Below, one piece after another: positions 1 through 9,531 of a DNA stretch of 45,581 nucleotides. The notes below the pieces were generated by a model, which saw nothing but the letters and a program-made list of their open reading frames with translations, was not told the origin of the DNA and did not search any database. The stretch spans positions 1 through 45,581 of the forward strand of contig NZ_BMYD01000008.1 of the NCBI RefSeq assembly GCF_014652095.1. Reading direction: 5' to 3'. How positions within the stretch are numbered: the first letter of the stretch is position 1; the number at the start of each line of letters is the position of its first letter. This stretch comes from Cognatilysobacter bugurensis (lineage in GTDB: Bacteria; Pseudomonadota; Gammaproteobacteria; Xanthomonadales; Xanthomonadaceae). The position numbers were made by a program, and so were the translations under genes.

Positions 1-1005
1 ATCCGCGGCATCAACCAGGCCGCCCGCAACGCGAACGACGGCATCTCGCTGGCCCAGACCGCCGAAGGCGCCCTGGGTGAAGTGTCCAACAACCTGCAGC
101 GCATCCGTGAGCTGGCCGTGCAGTCGCGCAACGCGACGAACTCGGCCGACGATCGCCTCGCCCTGCAAAAGGAAGTCACGCAGCTGAAGTCGGAAATCGA
201 CCGCGTTGCCAACCAGACGTCCTTCAACGGCACGAAGCTGCTCGACGGTTCGTTCACCGACCAGGCGTTCCAGATCGGCGCGAACCAGGGCCAGACGATC
301 ACGGTCTCCGGCATCGCCGACGCCAACATCAACGCGCTCGGCAGCTGGACCTCGGTGACCGGCAACGCGTCGACCACCGGCACGGCTCCGACCGCGGGCG
401 CGCTTGCCGCTGGCGACCTGACGATCAACGGCGTCGACATCGGCGCAGTGACTGCCGGCGCTACGGCAGCCGCCCAGGGTACTGCGGTCGCCACGGCGAT
501 CAACGCCCAGACGGCCCAGACCGGCGTCACCGCCACGGCCGATGCCAGCACCGGCGCGCTTACGCTCACCGCCGCTGAAGGCCGCGTCGTGACGGTCGGT
601 GGCAACGCCACCAACGAAACGCAGACCGAAACCCGCACGGGCCTGACGTTCGGCACGCCGACGATGGCCGCAGTGGCCGGTACGGCCCAGACCGGCTTCG
701 CCAGCCTGAACATCTCGACGATCAACGGCGCCGACAACGCGATCCTCGCGATGGACGCAGCGCTCAACTCGGTCAACGGTGCACGCGCCGACCTCGGTGC
801 GATGCAGAACCGCTTCTCCTCGGTGGTCAGCAACCTCAACACCACCTCCGAGAACCTGACCGCTTCGCGCAGCCGTATCCGCGACGCCGACTACGCGAAG
901 GAAACCGCCGAGCTGGCGCGTACGCAGATCCTCTCGCAGGCCGGCACGGCGATGCTCGCCCAGGCCAACCAGGCGACCCAGGGCGTCCTCAGCCTGCTCC
1001 GCTAA
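1..1005 (+). CDS. fliC: Flagellin, 5' end cut off by the window
   Basis: This gene encodes the filament subunit, exported by the flagellar type III apparatus and polymerised outside the cell. Reading frame 1 is open from base 1 and begins inside the conserved N-terminal D0/D1 helices (QAARNANDGIS, then NNLQRIRELAVQS). About 57 residues should be missing by comparison with normal flagellins. The conserved C-terminal helices are complete (SRIRDADYAKE, then QANQATQGVLSLLR). The central part is Thr/Ala/Gly-rich and carries one Flagellin_IN-like stretch (GDLTINGVDIGAV, AINAQTAQTGVTA), so the full protein should be about 390 residues, a mid-size flagellin. Its promoter lies outside the window. The identification is secure; only the N-terminus is unknown. 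Confidence 0.96.
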   Translation: MRGINQAARNANDGISLAQTAEGALGEVSNNLQRIRELAVQSRNATNSADDRLALQKEVTQLKSEIDRVANQTSFNGTKLLDGSFTDQAFQIGANQGQTITVSGIADANINALGSWTSVTGNASTTGTAPTAGALAAGDLTINGVDIGAVTAGATAAAQGTAVATAINAQTAQTGVTATADASTGALTLTAAEGRVVTVGGNATNETQTETRTGLTFGTPTMAAVAGTAQTGFASLNISTINGADNAILAMDAALNSVNGARADLGAMQNRFSSVVSNLNTTSENLTASRSRIRDADYAKETAELARTQILSQAGTAMLAQANQATQGVLSLLR

Positions 1006-1020
1006 GCAACACTGCAATAA

Positions 1021-1138
1021 CGCCGCGGTGATCCACCGCGGCGGCTTCAAAGGCCGGCTTAACAGCGCCGGCCCCAACCGGAACGGTGCATGGGCACCGT
1101 TCCGCCCCATTCCGGGAGGCGCGAAAGCGCCTCCCTTT
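1021..1138 (+). terminator. Four successive perfect hairpins after flagellin; the last resembles an intrinsic terminator
   Basis: Four perfect inverted repeats lie head to tail: 1021-1043 (10-bp stem, 3-nt loop), 1052-1073 (7-bp stem), 1079-1104 (11-bp stem, 4-nt loop) and 1114-1135 (9-bp stem GGGAGGCGC with a GAAA loop, followed by TTT). The last has terminator form with a short T tract. The series probably ends or attenuates fliC transcription and protects its 3' end, leaving limited read-through into flaG. Confidence 0.75.
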
Positions 1139-1160
1139 GGCGTACTCACGGCAAACCGTC

Positions 1161-1532
1161 ATGACCGAGATAGCGTCCATCGCCCCGTCCACTCCCTGGC
1201 TCGCGCCCGTCGATACGGCGGCGCCCGCCCCTGTGCCGGCCGCGTCCATTGCACCCTCGCCTGCCGTCGGGCAACCGGCCGCCGAGGCGGCGCCGCGCGA
1301 TGCGCTGGAGCCCGCCGAGCGGTCAAAGAAAGCGCTGCAGGCGCAGATCGACCGGGTGCTCGCCGAGACCCAGACCACTTTGCGTTTCCGCGTGGACGAG
1401 GCGTCCGACCGCGTGGTGGTGTCCGTGCTCGACCGACGCGGCGAAGTGATTCTGCAGGTCCCGAACGAAACCGCACTGACCCTGGCGCGTCGCGTTGCGA
1501 GCACCGGCTCGCTCGTCGAAGCAAAAGCCTGA
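1161..1532 (+). CDS. flaG: FlaG family protein
   Basis: This is a small protein of 123 residues. FlaG proteins are linked to filament length and often lie between flagellin and fliD, as here. The N-terminal half is Ala/Pro-rich and looks disordered. The C-terminal half (residues about 55-123) is the conserved FlaG domain: an amphipathic helix LQAQIDRVLAETQTTLRFRVD, then a beta hairpin VVVSVLDRRGEVILQVPN. I chose the ATG at 1161; an upstream in-frame ATG at 1086 would begin inside the terminator hairpins and add an unconserved tail. No promoter is evident between the hairpins and the start, so expression may depend on read-through from fliC. Confidence 0.85.
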   Translation: MTEIASIAPSTPWLAPVDTAAPAPVPAASIAPSPAVGQPAAEAAPRDALEPAERSKKALQAQIDRVLAETQTTLRFRVDEASDRVVVSVLDRRGEVILQVPNETALTLARRVASTGSLVEAKA

Positions 1533-1659
1533 CGTTCGCGGCTCCGCCTGCAAATGCGGCGCTGCAATTGCAGTGCTGCAACTGCGTAGCTGCGGCTGCG
1601 CGTGCACGCGGCGCCGAGTATCCGCGCCGATGACTCGGCACCGGCCCGGGCCGCGGTCC

Positions 1660-1686
1660 TAAAGCCGCAGCGCTTGCGGCCGTTAA
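1660..1686 (+). promoter_or_regulatory. Sigma-28 (FliA) promoter of fliD
   Basis: TAAAG (1660-1664), a 14-bp spacer and GCCGTTAA (1679-1686). The enterobacterial FliA consensus is TAAAG-N14-GCCGATAA, so only one base of the two boxes differs. It lies 42 bp before the fliD start and would drive fliD-fliS and the following overlapping genes as a late operon. Confidence 0.8.
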
Positions 1687-1728
1687 ACATGGCACGGCCG
1701 CGATGCGGCCAACGCGGGAACTCAGACC

Positions 1729-3072
1729 ATGGCATCCATCTCCAGTGCAGGCATCGGTTCCGGAATTGACGTCCTCGGGCTGGTGAGCCAGCTCGTGGCC
1801 GCCGAACGCGCGCCGACCGACCAGCGCCTGGCGCGGTTCGAGAGCACGACCAAGGCCCGGATTTCCGCGTTCGGCGCGTTGCGCGGCGGGCTCTCCGGGC
1901 TCGAAAGCGCGATCAAGAAGTTCGACGGCACCGGCGCGGATCTCGGCCGCAAGGCCACGGTCGGTGACGGAGCGGGCTTCACCGCGACCGTCGGCACGAC
2001 TGCAGCGCTCGGCACCTACCGCATCGGCGTCGAGGCGCTCGCCACCGCGCACAAGCTGCACTCGGCCGCTGGGGCGTCCACGACGCAGATCGGCTACGGC
2101 ACGCTGTCGATCACGGTCGGCAGCGACGCGCCGATCGACGTCACGATCGCGCAGGGCAAAGGCACGCTGAGCGACATCCGTGACGCGATCAACGCCAAGA
2201 CCGGCGGCCAGGGCGTGAGTGCGAGCGTGGTCCGCGGCGACGCGGGTGACGTGCTCGTCCTGAGCTCGACCAAGCCCGGCACCGCTGGCGCGCTCACGAT
2301 CAGCGCGAGCGGCGGCGACGGCGGCCTCGGCGTGCTCGCCACGACCGGCGGCACGATGACCACGCAGACCGCCGCGGCCGACGCGAAAGTGGTCATCGAC
2401 GGCATCACGCGCACGCACAGCGGCAACAAGCTCACCGACGCGATCAGCGGCGTCACGCTGGACCTGACGAAAGCCAAGCCGGGTGAAGTGTTTTCGCTCG
2501 AGGTGACCGCCGACCCCAGTCCGGTCAAGGCGAGCCTGCTGACGCTGATCAGCTCGTACAACACGGCGCTGAACGCGCTGCGCACACAAAGCGCATCCGG
2601 CGGCGAAGGCAAGGTCGCCGGACCGCTCGGAGGCGACTCCGCCCCGCGCGGCATCACCCAGTCACTGCGTGGCCTGGTCAGCAACAACTACAGCGAGCTT
2701 GCTGCGCTGGGCTTCAAGACCGCGGTCGACGGCTCGATCAGCATGGACGGGGCCGCGTTCGACAAGGCGATCGCCGCTGATCCGGGCGCGGTCGCGAGGA
2801 TCTTCGGCAGCGAAGGCGCTCTCGGTAAACCGCTGCGTTCGACCCTGACGTCCTACATCGGGAACGACGGCCTGCTCACCGACCGCACCAAGGCGCTCGA
2901 CAACCGGATCAAGCAGTTGTCGACCCAACGCGAGGCGTTCAACGCGCGCATGGGGCGGGTCGAAGAAGCCTACCGCCGCCAGTTCACCGCCCTCGATTCA
3001 ATGATGTCGAAAATGCAGAGCACGAGCAGCTACCTGACCCAGCAGCTCGCCCAATTCAGCAAGCAATCGTGA
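1729..3072 (+). CDS. fliD: Flagellar filament cap / hook-associated protein 2
   Basis: FliD forms the cap at the filament tip that folds exported flagellin. The product has 447 residues, normal for the family. Residues about 1-100 form the FliD N-terminal domain (GIGSGIDVLGLVSQLVAAE). The middle holds a Flagellin_IN-type segment (GTLSDIRDAINAKTGGQG, residues about 144-161). The C-terminal FliD domain runs from about 210 to the end, with coiled-coil helices (LDNRIKQLSTQREAFNARM, then TSSYLTQQLAQF). It starts at the ATG 42 bp after a strong sigma-28 promoter and its stop overlaps an in-frame GTG of fliS. Confidence is very high. Confidence 0.97.
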   Translation: MASISSAGIGSGIDVLGLVSQLVAAERAPTDQRLARFESTTKARISAFGALRGGLSGLESAIKKFDGTGADLGRKATVGDGAGFTATVGTTAALGTYRIGVEALATAHKLHSAAGASTTQIGYGTLSITVGSDAPIDVTIAQGKGTLSDIRDAINAKTGGQGVSASVVRGDAGDVLVLSSTKPGTAGALTISASGGDGGLGVLATTGGTMTTQTAAADAKVVIDGITRTHSGNKLTDAISGVTLDLTKAKPGEVFSLEVTADPSPVKASLLTLISSYNTALNALRTQSASGGEGKVAGPLGGDSAPRGITQSLRGLVSNNYSELAALGFKTAVDGSISMDGAAFDKAIAADPGAVARIFGSEGALGKPLRSTLTSYIGNDGLLTDRTKALDNRIKQLSTQREAFNARMGRVEEAYRRQFTALDSMMSKMQSTSSYLTQQLAQFSKQS

Positions 3073-3077
3073 CCGCC

Positions 3078-3494
3078 ATGTACAGCCGAAACCTCGCATC
3101 CCAGTACAAGCAGACCGGCGTCACGAGCGCCGTGCTCGACGCCGATCCGCACAAGCTGATCTCGCTGTTGTTCGCTGGCGTGCGCGAGCGTCTCAAGCTC
3201 GCGGCAGCCTGCATGCACAACGGCAACGTTTCACGCAAAGGCGAAGCGATCGGCCAGGTCAGCCTGATCATCGGCAACCTCGACGGCACGCTCGACCATC
3301 AGGCGGGCGGTGAAATTGCCGCCAACCTCGGCGCGCTGTACGAGTACGCGCAGCAGCGCCTGGTCGAAGCGAACCTGCGCAACGACCCGATGATCCTGCT
3401 CGAGATCGACGGCCTGTTCGCCGACATCGAAGCGGCCTGGAACTCGATCAATCCGCAGGCGGCCGCGCCGCAGAAGCTGGAGGTCGTGGGATGA
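3078..3494 (+). CDS. fliS: Flagellin export chaperone FliS
   Basis: FliS is a cytosolic four-helix chaperone that holds the flagellin C-terminus before export. The product has 138 residues from ATG 3078 (N-terminus MYSRNLASQYKQTGV, matching the usual MY... start). A GTG at 3069 overlapping the fliD stop would add three residues and is the alternative. Family hallmarks are DADPHKLISLLFAGVRERL (residues about 23-41) and the last helices AQQRLVEANLRNDP and EIDGLFADIEAAWNSI. It sits directly after fliD and overlaps the next gene by ATGA, indicating translational coupling. Confidence 0.96.
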   Translation: MYSRNLASQYKQTGVTSAVLDADPHKLISLLFAGVRERLKLAAACMHNGNVSRKGEAIGQVSLIIGNLDGTLDHQAGGEIAANLGALYEYAQQRLVEANLRNDPMILLEIDGLFADIEAAWNSINPQAAAPQKLEVVG

Positions 3495-3769
3495 GCCTGC
3501 AGCCCCCTTCCGATGCAGTGCGCTCGGCACTGGCAACGGACGCTTGGGACGCCGCGTTTGCGCTGATCGAACGCTACGACGCCGAGGTGCGCGCGGCGTT
3601 CGAATCGAAGGCCAACCGCCCCAGCCTGGCCGAAGCCGCCCAGCTGTTCAACGCCCATCAGGCGCTGGTCACCGAACTTTCAGCTGCGCGCGACCACGTG
3701 GCGGCGCAGCTGCGCCAGTTCCAGCGCGACAAGCGCGGCGTGCAGGCCTACCTCGGCAGCGGCACGTGA
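3491..3769 (+). CDS. FliT-like small flagellar protein
   Basis: This 92-residue, probably all-helical protein starts at an ATG overlapping the fliS stop (ATGA). Position and helical content (ALIERYDAEVRAAFESK, then LSAARDHVAAQLRQFQRDK) fit the FliT-type chaperones or assembly regulators that follow fliS, which bind FliD in enteric bacteria. Sequence similarity to enteric FliT cannot be judged by eye and the family is very divergent, so the call rests mainly on context. The last codons overlap the GTG of the next gene. Confidence 0.6.
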   Translation: MSLQPPSDAVRSALATDAWDAAFALIERYDAEVRAAFESKANRPSLAEAAQLFNAHQALVTELSAARDHVAAQLRQFQRDKRGVQAYLGSGT

Positions 3770-4326
3770 CACCGGAGCAGGCCGCGGATGCGCTGTTCGG
3801 CGATGCGCTGACCTGCGTGCAACACCTGCCGGCCGCGTTCGTTCCGGCTGCGCCCGATGCGGTCGCGATCGCGTCGCTGTGCAGCCGCGCCGAAGCGTTC
3901 CTGCAGTCGGTGGCGGTGATCGAAGACAGCCGCAGCGAGGACTCCGAGGAGTTCGGTCCGGCTGCGCTGGCGCTGAACCGAATCGAGGCCCGGTTGGACC
4001 TGCTGACCGCGCTCGTTGCGCGGCTGGCGCAACGTGACAGCGGCGACGCCTGGCAATCGGTCCGCTGGTCGGCGGCCGGCGCGCACCTTCCACTCGCGGG
4101 CGCGGCCACGACGGGCGCCGGAGTGTTCCGCGTGCAGCCGTGTGACTGGTTGCCCGAGCCGCTTCAACTGCCTGCGACGGTCATCGCGTGCGACGACTCC
4201 GGCGCAGCCTGGCTGCGCTTCGAACCGCTGACGCCGGGCCTGGTGCTCGCGCTGGAGCGGCACCTGTTCCGCGTGCATCGGCGCGAAGTCGCTGGCCGGC
4301 GCGGGCGGCATCCCGGCGCGGCCTGA
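3766..4326 (+). CDS. Atypical PilZ-type protein, possible c-di-GMP sensor
   Basis: The product has 186 residues from a GTG (3766) that overlaps the stop of the FliT-like gene; the longer open frame upstream only shadows that gene. A helical N-terminal half (IASLCSRAEAFLQSVAVIED, then NRIEARLDLLTALVARLAQ) is followed by a short beta domain (VRWSAAGAHLPL, VFRVQPCDWLPEPLQLPATV, GAAWLRFEPLTPGL) ending in LERHLFRVHRREVA. This helix-plus-barrel plan resembles the tetrameric atypical PilZ proteins of Xanthomonas. I do not see the canonical RxxxR and D/NxSxxG c-di-GMP motifs, so binding of the nucleotide is an inference. It is the last gene of the fliD-fliS group. Confidence 0.55.
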   Translation: MTPEQAADALFGDALTCVQHLPAAFVPAAPDAVAIASLCSRAEAFLQSVAVIEDSRSEDSEEFGPAALALNRIEARLDLLTALVARLAQRDSGDAWQSVRWSAAGAHLPLAGAATTGAGVFRVQPCDWLPEPLQLPATVIACDDSGAAWLRFEPLTPGLVLALERHLFRVHRREVAGRRGRHPGAA

Positions 4327-4534
4327 TCGCGATCCCCGCGTGGGCGATGAACCCGCCCCCGAGGACATTACCGATCTGTCTCGCATCGCGCGCCCTGACG
4401 ACGGTCGCGCCCTCCGTGTGCCCTGCCCCACGCCACAGAACCGGACACGCGTCGGAATCCTGACGCTCCCGTGTTGGCTCCTGTGACAGCCTTGGTTAAG
4501 GTGGCCCCAGCGGTCGACCGAGGACACACGGCAG

Positions 4535-5158
4535 GTGCGAGTACTGATCTGCGACGACCACACGCTCGTAAGGGCCGGATTGCGCCGGCTGCTGGAATCG
4601 TTCGATTCGTTCGAGGTCGTCGCCGAGGCCGCCAGCGCCGACGAGGTGGTGATCAAGGCCCGCCAGACCCTGCCTGATGCCGTCCTGCTCGATCTGTCGA
4701 TGCCGGGCCGCAGCGGTTTCGACGCGCTCGATGAACTGCGCCGCGCCTGCCCCGACACCGCCGTGGTCATCATGTCGATGCACGACGATCCCGTGCACGT
4801 GCGTGCCGCGCTGTCGCGTGGGGCCAGTGGATTCGTGGTCAAGGAAGCCGCGCCGGCCGAGCTCGAGATTGCATTGCGCGCCGCGGTGAACGGCCGGACC
4901 TTCCTGAGCCCGCAGGTGTCGGCACCGCAGTTGCACGGCCACCGCAGCGTGCAGAACGACGCCGACCGGCTGCCACCGCGCCAGCGCGAAATCCTGCAGG
5001 CGCTCGGCGCCGGGCGCACCACCAAGCAGATCGCCGCCGACCTCGGCATCAGCGTGAAAACCGTTGAAACGCACCGCGCGCGGATCATGGAAACGCTCGG
5101 CTGTCGCAACGCGGTCGAACTGCTGCGCATGGCCATGCGGCTGCACGGCGGGCCCTAG
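4535..5158 (+). CDS. NarL/FixJ-type response regulator
   Basis: This 207-residue two-domain regulator has an N-terminal receiver with acidic pocket D7-D8, phosphoacceptor D53 (VLLDLSMPG) and conserved K103 (GFVVKEA). The C-terminal LuxR-type helix-turn-helix is LPPRQREILQALGAGRTTKQ, then IAADLGISVKTVETHRARI. Its start is the GTG at 4535. No histidine kinase lies beside it, so its partner is unknown. It is separated from the PilZ-like gene by 208 bp with no recognisable sigma-54 or sigma-28 promoter, and from rpoN by 189 bp. The location suggests a role in the flagellar hierarchy, but its targets cannot be read from the sequence. Confidence 0.88.
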   Translation: MRVLICDDHTLVRAGLRRLLESFDSFEVVAEAASADEVVIKARQTLPDAVLLDLSMPGRSGFDALDELRRACPDTAVVIMSMHDDPVHVRAALSRGASGFVVKEAAPAELEIALRAAVNGRTFLSPQVSAPQLHGHRSVQNDADRLPPRQREILQALGAGRTTKQIAADLGISVKTVETHRARIMETLGCRNAVELLRMAMRLHGGP

Positions 5159-5347
5159 ACCGTACGCCTGCGAATGCGCGCCTTTGCGACCGCGTGCCGG
5201 GATTTCGGCGCTTTGTAAGGGTTTCCCCGACAAGTGCCCGGGTTTTTCCTGAAGCAGGCTCGGGTGTAGCCCGATTCGGTTTCCGTCACGCGCCGCTCAC
5301 GATGGTGTTCAGGGTCGATTAACGGCTCGAGCATTCGAGGCAGTGCC

Positions 5348-6745
5348 ATGAAAAACACGATGCGCGCGCAACTGGGGCAGTCGGTCAACCTGACCCCGCA
5401 ACTGTTGCAGGCGATCCGCCTGTTGCAGCTCACGGCGCCGCAGCTCGAACTCGAAATGCGTCAGGCGCTCGAGCGCAATCCGCTGCTTGAGACCGAAGAG
5501 GACGAGATCGGCGAGACCGACGCCGAATCCGAGGCCGCAATCGAAGCGGCCACGGTCGAGGCCGCGGCATGGGACGAGTTGCCCGAGCCGTCCTTCCTCG
5601 CCGGTGGCGGCACGATCGGCGAAGACGACGCCACCGCGCGCATCGCAGCAGGCGAATCCACCGATGCCCGCGTGCGCCTGCTCGAGCAGTTGCGCCTGAC
5701 CTGGGACGACGGCGAGCTCGCGATGGCCGTGTTCTGGCTGGATCGCTGCGACGATCGCGGCTACCTCGAACTCGATCGCGAAGCGCTGCTGGCCGAAGGC
5801 GCGGCCGCGCTCGACGTGGCGATCGACGGGCTCGAGGCGATCCGCCAGCGCCTGCTGCACGGCGAATGCCCGGGCCTGGCGGCGGCCGATCCGTCCGAGT
5901 GCCTGCGCGCGCAGCTCGCGGTGCTGCGTCCGAGCGCGGAGCGCACGCTCGCATTGCGGATCGTGCGCGAACACCTCGATGCGCTCGCGTCGCAGGATCA
6001 TTCAGCGCTTGCGACAGCCCTCGGTGTCGACGGCGCGCAGTTGCGTTCGGCCATCGCGCTGATCCTGTCGCTGCGGGCGCATCCGCTGGAACGTGATGCG
6101 GACGAGCAGACCCACGTGGTGCCGGACGTGCTCGTCTGGCGCACCGGCGACGGCTGGCGGGTCGGGCTCAGCGCCGGCGCGATGCCGAAGCTGCGCGTTT
6201 CGCCGCACTGCGAGCAGGCCCTGGCCGGCGGCGGCAGCGATCACACCGCGCTGCGTGGCCTGCTGGACGAAGCGCGCTGGCTGGTGCGCGGCATCGCAAT
6301 GCGCAACGAAACGCTGCTCAAGACCGCGCAGGTGCTCGTCGAGCGCCAGCGCGAATTCCTCGAGCGTGGCGAGGAAGCACTCGCGCCGCTGACGCTCAAG
6401 GAAGTCGCCGACGCGATCGGCATGCACGAATCCACCGTCTCGCGCATCACCAGCGGCAAGTACATCCAGACCCCGCGCGGCACGTTCGAACTCAAGCGCC
6501 TGTTTGCCGTGCGGCTCGAGGGCGCGACGGTCGGCGCGGCGGCCGTGAAGGCGATGGTCAAGCGCCTGATCGAGTCCGAACCGACGAACGCCCCGCTTGC
6601 CGACGACGCGATTGCGGGCCTGCTGGCGCGCCAAGGTGTGCGCATCGCGCGGCGTACGGTGGCCAAATACCGTGACCAAATGTCCATTGCGCCAGCCAAT
6701 CTGAGACGCACGCAGCCACAAGCGCGCACAATGTCAGGGTTTTGA
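5348..6745 (+). CDS. rpoN: RNA polymerase sigma-54 factor
   Basis: Sigma-54 directs core polymerase to GG-N10-GC promoters and needs an AAA+ activator such as FleQ. The product has 465 residues. Region I is at the N-terminus (LTPQLLQAIRLLQLTAPQLE, residues about 16-35), followed by an acidic region II. The core-binding domain is central, the helix-turn-helix is LKEVADAIGMHESTVSRITS near residue 350, and the RpoN box ARRTVAKYR is at 434-442. About 23 extra residues follow the box. A copy inside a flagellar cluster next to fleQ is probably a flagella-dedicated rpoN paralogue (rpoN2 in Xanthomonas). Whether the genome has another cannot be seen here. Confidence 0.96.
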   Translation: MKNTMRAQLGQSVNLTPQLLQAIRLLQLTAPQLELEMRQALERNPLLETEEDEIGETDAESEAAIEAATVEAAAWDELPEPSFLAGGGTIGEDDATARIAAGESTDARVRLLEQLRLTWDDGELAMAVFWLDRCDDRGYLELDREALLAEGAAALDVAIDGLEAIRQRLLHGECPGLAAADPSECLRAQLAVLRPSAERTLALRIVREHLDALASQDHSALATALGVDGAQLRSAIALILSLRAHPLERDADEQTHVVPDVLVWRTGDGWRVGLSAGAMPKLRVSPHCEQALAGGGSDHTALRGLLDEARWLVRGIAMRNETLLKTAQVLVERQREFLERGEEALAPLTLKEVADAIGMHESTVSRITSGKYIQTPRGTFELKRLFAVRLEGATVGAAAVKAMVKRLIESEPTNAPLADDAIAGLLARQGVRIARRTVAKYRDQMSIAPANLRRTQPQARTMSGF

Positions 6746-6757
6746 CGGAGAGCTCCG

Positions 6758-7146
6758 ATGCGCCATCTCAAGATTCTGCTCGTCGACGATCATCCGGGTT
6801 TCATCAACGCGGCTGTGCGCCACCTGCGCCGTCTGGAGTGGCTGACCGTGGTCGGCATGGCCGGCAATGGCATCGAGGCGATCACCCAGTGCGAGGCGCT
6901 GCGCCCGGACGTGGTGCTGATGGACCTCGCGATGCCCGAGATGGGCGGCCTGCAGGCGACCCGCCTGATCAAGGCCCAGGACGCCGCGCCGTACATCGTC
7001 ATCGCCAGCCACTTCGATGACGGCGAGCACCGCGAGCATGCGATGCGCGCGGGCGCCGATGCGTTTGTCAGCAAGCTTGCCTACCTGCACGACGTCATGC
7101 CCCTGCTCGAACGGCTGGCCGGGGTCGGCGAGCAGGAACCGACCGA

Positions 7147-7150
<4 letters not shown>
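6758..7150 (+). CDS. Single-domain response regulator coupled to fleQ
   Basis: The 130 residues form a lone receiver domain: acidic pair D10-D11 (LLVDDH), phosphoacceptor D56 ([12 protein letters not shown]) and the conserved lysine at about K106 (AFVSKLA). There is no output domain. It begins 12 bp after rpoN and its stop overlaps the fleQ start (ATGA), so rpoN, this receiver and fleQ are likely one coupled unit. It could act by protein contact, for example on FleQ or FleN, or pass phosphate; the sequence does not decide. It lacks the CheY-type face residues I would expect of a motor-binding CheY, and two clear CheY genes exist elsewhere in the window. Confidence 0.88.
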
Positions 7151-8571
<1,421 letters not shown>

Positions 8572-9038
8572 CCGCCCCGCTCCGGCGGCCCGCCGCGCAT
8601 CGGGCATTCCCGTGCGATGGGCCGCGGCTCAACCGCTCAATGAGTCCGCCGCTGGACCCTCACCGCCTACGGCGGGCCAGCAAACTCGTCCTCGCGGAAC
8701 GCCTCACTGATGTGCTGGGCGCTTCAGGCGCGCCGTTGCGCAGTGCCTGGTCGAGCCGCTGTGCACCGTCGGCCGAATGCGACACGCCTTTGCTTTGGTG
8801 AACCGCTGGCCGGTGCTCGGGGATCCGCCCCTTCCCCGCGAGTCATGAGATCCGCCGCCTGTCGGGCCTCCCCGCACAGGCGGCACGAGCCCCGCCAGCA
8901 GCGCTGATGCCGGTGCTCACGCACGCCATAAGCCTCGCCCGCCACCCGGACGCCGCGCCACCGTCGCGGATTGAGGAAAGTGGTCTTTGCTCGCAGGGGT
9001 TTCAGCCCAGCCGTAGCGACGGAATCCCGGCGGGCCAG
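8572..9038. other. Intergenic region fleQ-fliE, nothing coding recognised
   Basis: There are about 470 bp between the fleQ stop and the fliE promoter. Short open frames occur on both strands, as expected at this GC content, but none has a convincing ribosome site or recognisable product. No T-tracted terminator is visible. FleQ enhancer sites could lie here, but I cannot identify them from sequence. Confidence 0.5.
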
Positions 9039-9053
9039 TGGCACAGGACTTGC
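9039..9053 (+). promoter_or_regulatory. Sigma-54 promoter of fliE operon
   Basis: TGGCAC at 9039-9044 and TTGC at 9050-9053 give GG-N10-GC, matching the sigma-54 consensus TGGCAC-N5-TTGC exactly. The fliE ATG follows 38 bp later. It should drive fliEFGHIJK with FleQ as activator. Confidence 0.9.
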
Positions 9054-9091
9054 CTAGTCCCCGTAGACCCACCGCGACGACGCACGACGCC

Positions 9092-9451
9092 ATGATTGAC
9101 GCGATTTCCTCGATCCTTTCCCAGATCCGTGCCCACGAGAAGCGGACCCGTGCTGCGGATGTCGCGCCGAGCAATGAAATCGGCGGCCTGGGCGGCGGCG
9201 TCGCTGGAGTCGGCGGCGCACCGCAGGCGCCCGGCTTCCAGCAGACGCTCAGCAATGCGATCGACAAGGTCAGCGCGACCCAGCGCACCTCGGGCGAACT
9301 GCAGCAGGCATTCGAGCTCGGCGATCCCAAGGCCGACCTCGCCCGCGTGATGGTGGCGATGCAGCAGTCCCAGGTGGCGTTCAAGGCCACTGTCGAAGTT
9401 CGCAACCGCCTCGTCCAGGCCTATCAGGACGTCATGAACATGCCGATCTGA
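9092..9451 (+). CDS. fliE: Flagellar hook-basal body protein FliE
   Basis: FliE links the MS-ring to the proximal rod and helps gate early export. The product has 119 residues from ATG 9092; an upstream in-frame ATG at 9038 overlaps the sigma-54 promoter and cannot be used from it. The N-terminus is a Gly-rich variable part (residues about 20-45). The conserved C-terminal part follows: FQQTLSNAIDKVSATQ, then LADLARVMVAMQQ-type helices (LARVMVAMQQSQVAFKATVE) and the ending VRNRLVQAYQDVMNMPI, which is diagnostic. It is the first gene of the early operon. Confidence 0.96.
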   Translation: MIDAISSILSQIRAHEKRTRAADVAPSNEIGGLGGGVAGVGGAPQAPGFQQTLSNAIDKVSATQRTSGELQQAFELGDPKADLARVMVAMQQSQVAFKATVEVRNRLVQAYQDVMNMPI

Positions 9452-9531
9452 TCCGGGCCGATCTGATCTGGGCCGGTTCGAATGACTCGCCCAGTCCGAC
9501 CGGACCGGGCTTCGGAATCAAGGAGCGCCAC

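Noticed and set aside
1691-1710. TGGCACG before fliD suggesting a sigma-54 promoter
   Set aside because: The following GC is 12 bases away and no TTGC is present; the sigma-28 site just upstream explains the gene better.
1159-2589. Long minus-strand frame opposite flaG and fliD
   Set aside because: It is a shadow of the third-position GC bias of fliD; composition is His/Arg/Ala-rich without motifs.
4474-4500. Possible sigma-54 promoter before the NarL-type regulator (TTGGC...AGC)
   Set aside because: GG and GC are 11 bases apart, not 10, and the TTGC box is missing.
9442-9468. Direct repeat GCCGATCTGATC at the end of fliE, 15 bp apart
   Set aside because: Only two short copies, one inside the coding end; likely a small local duplication without a clear role.
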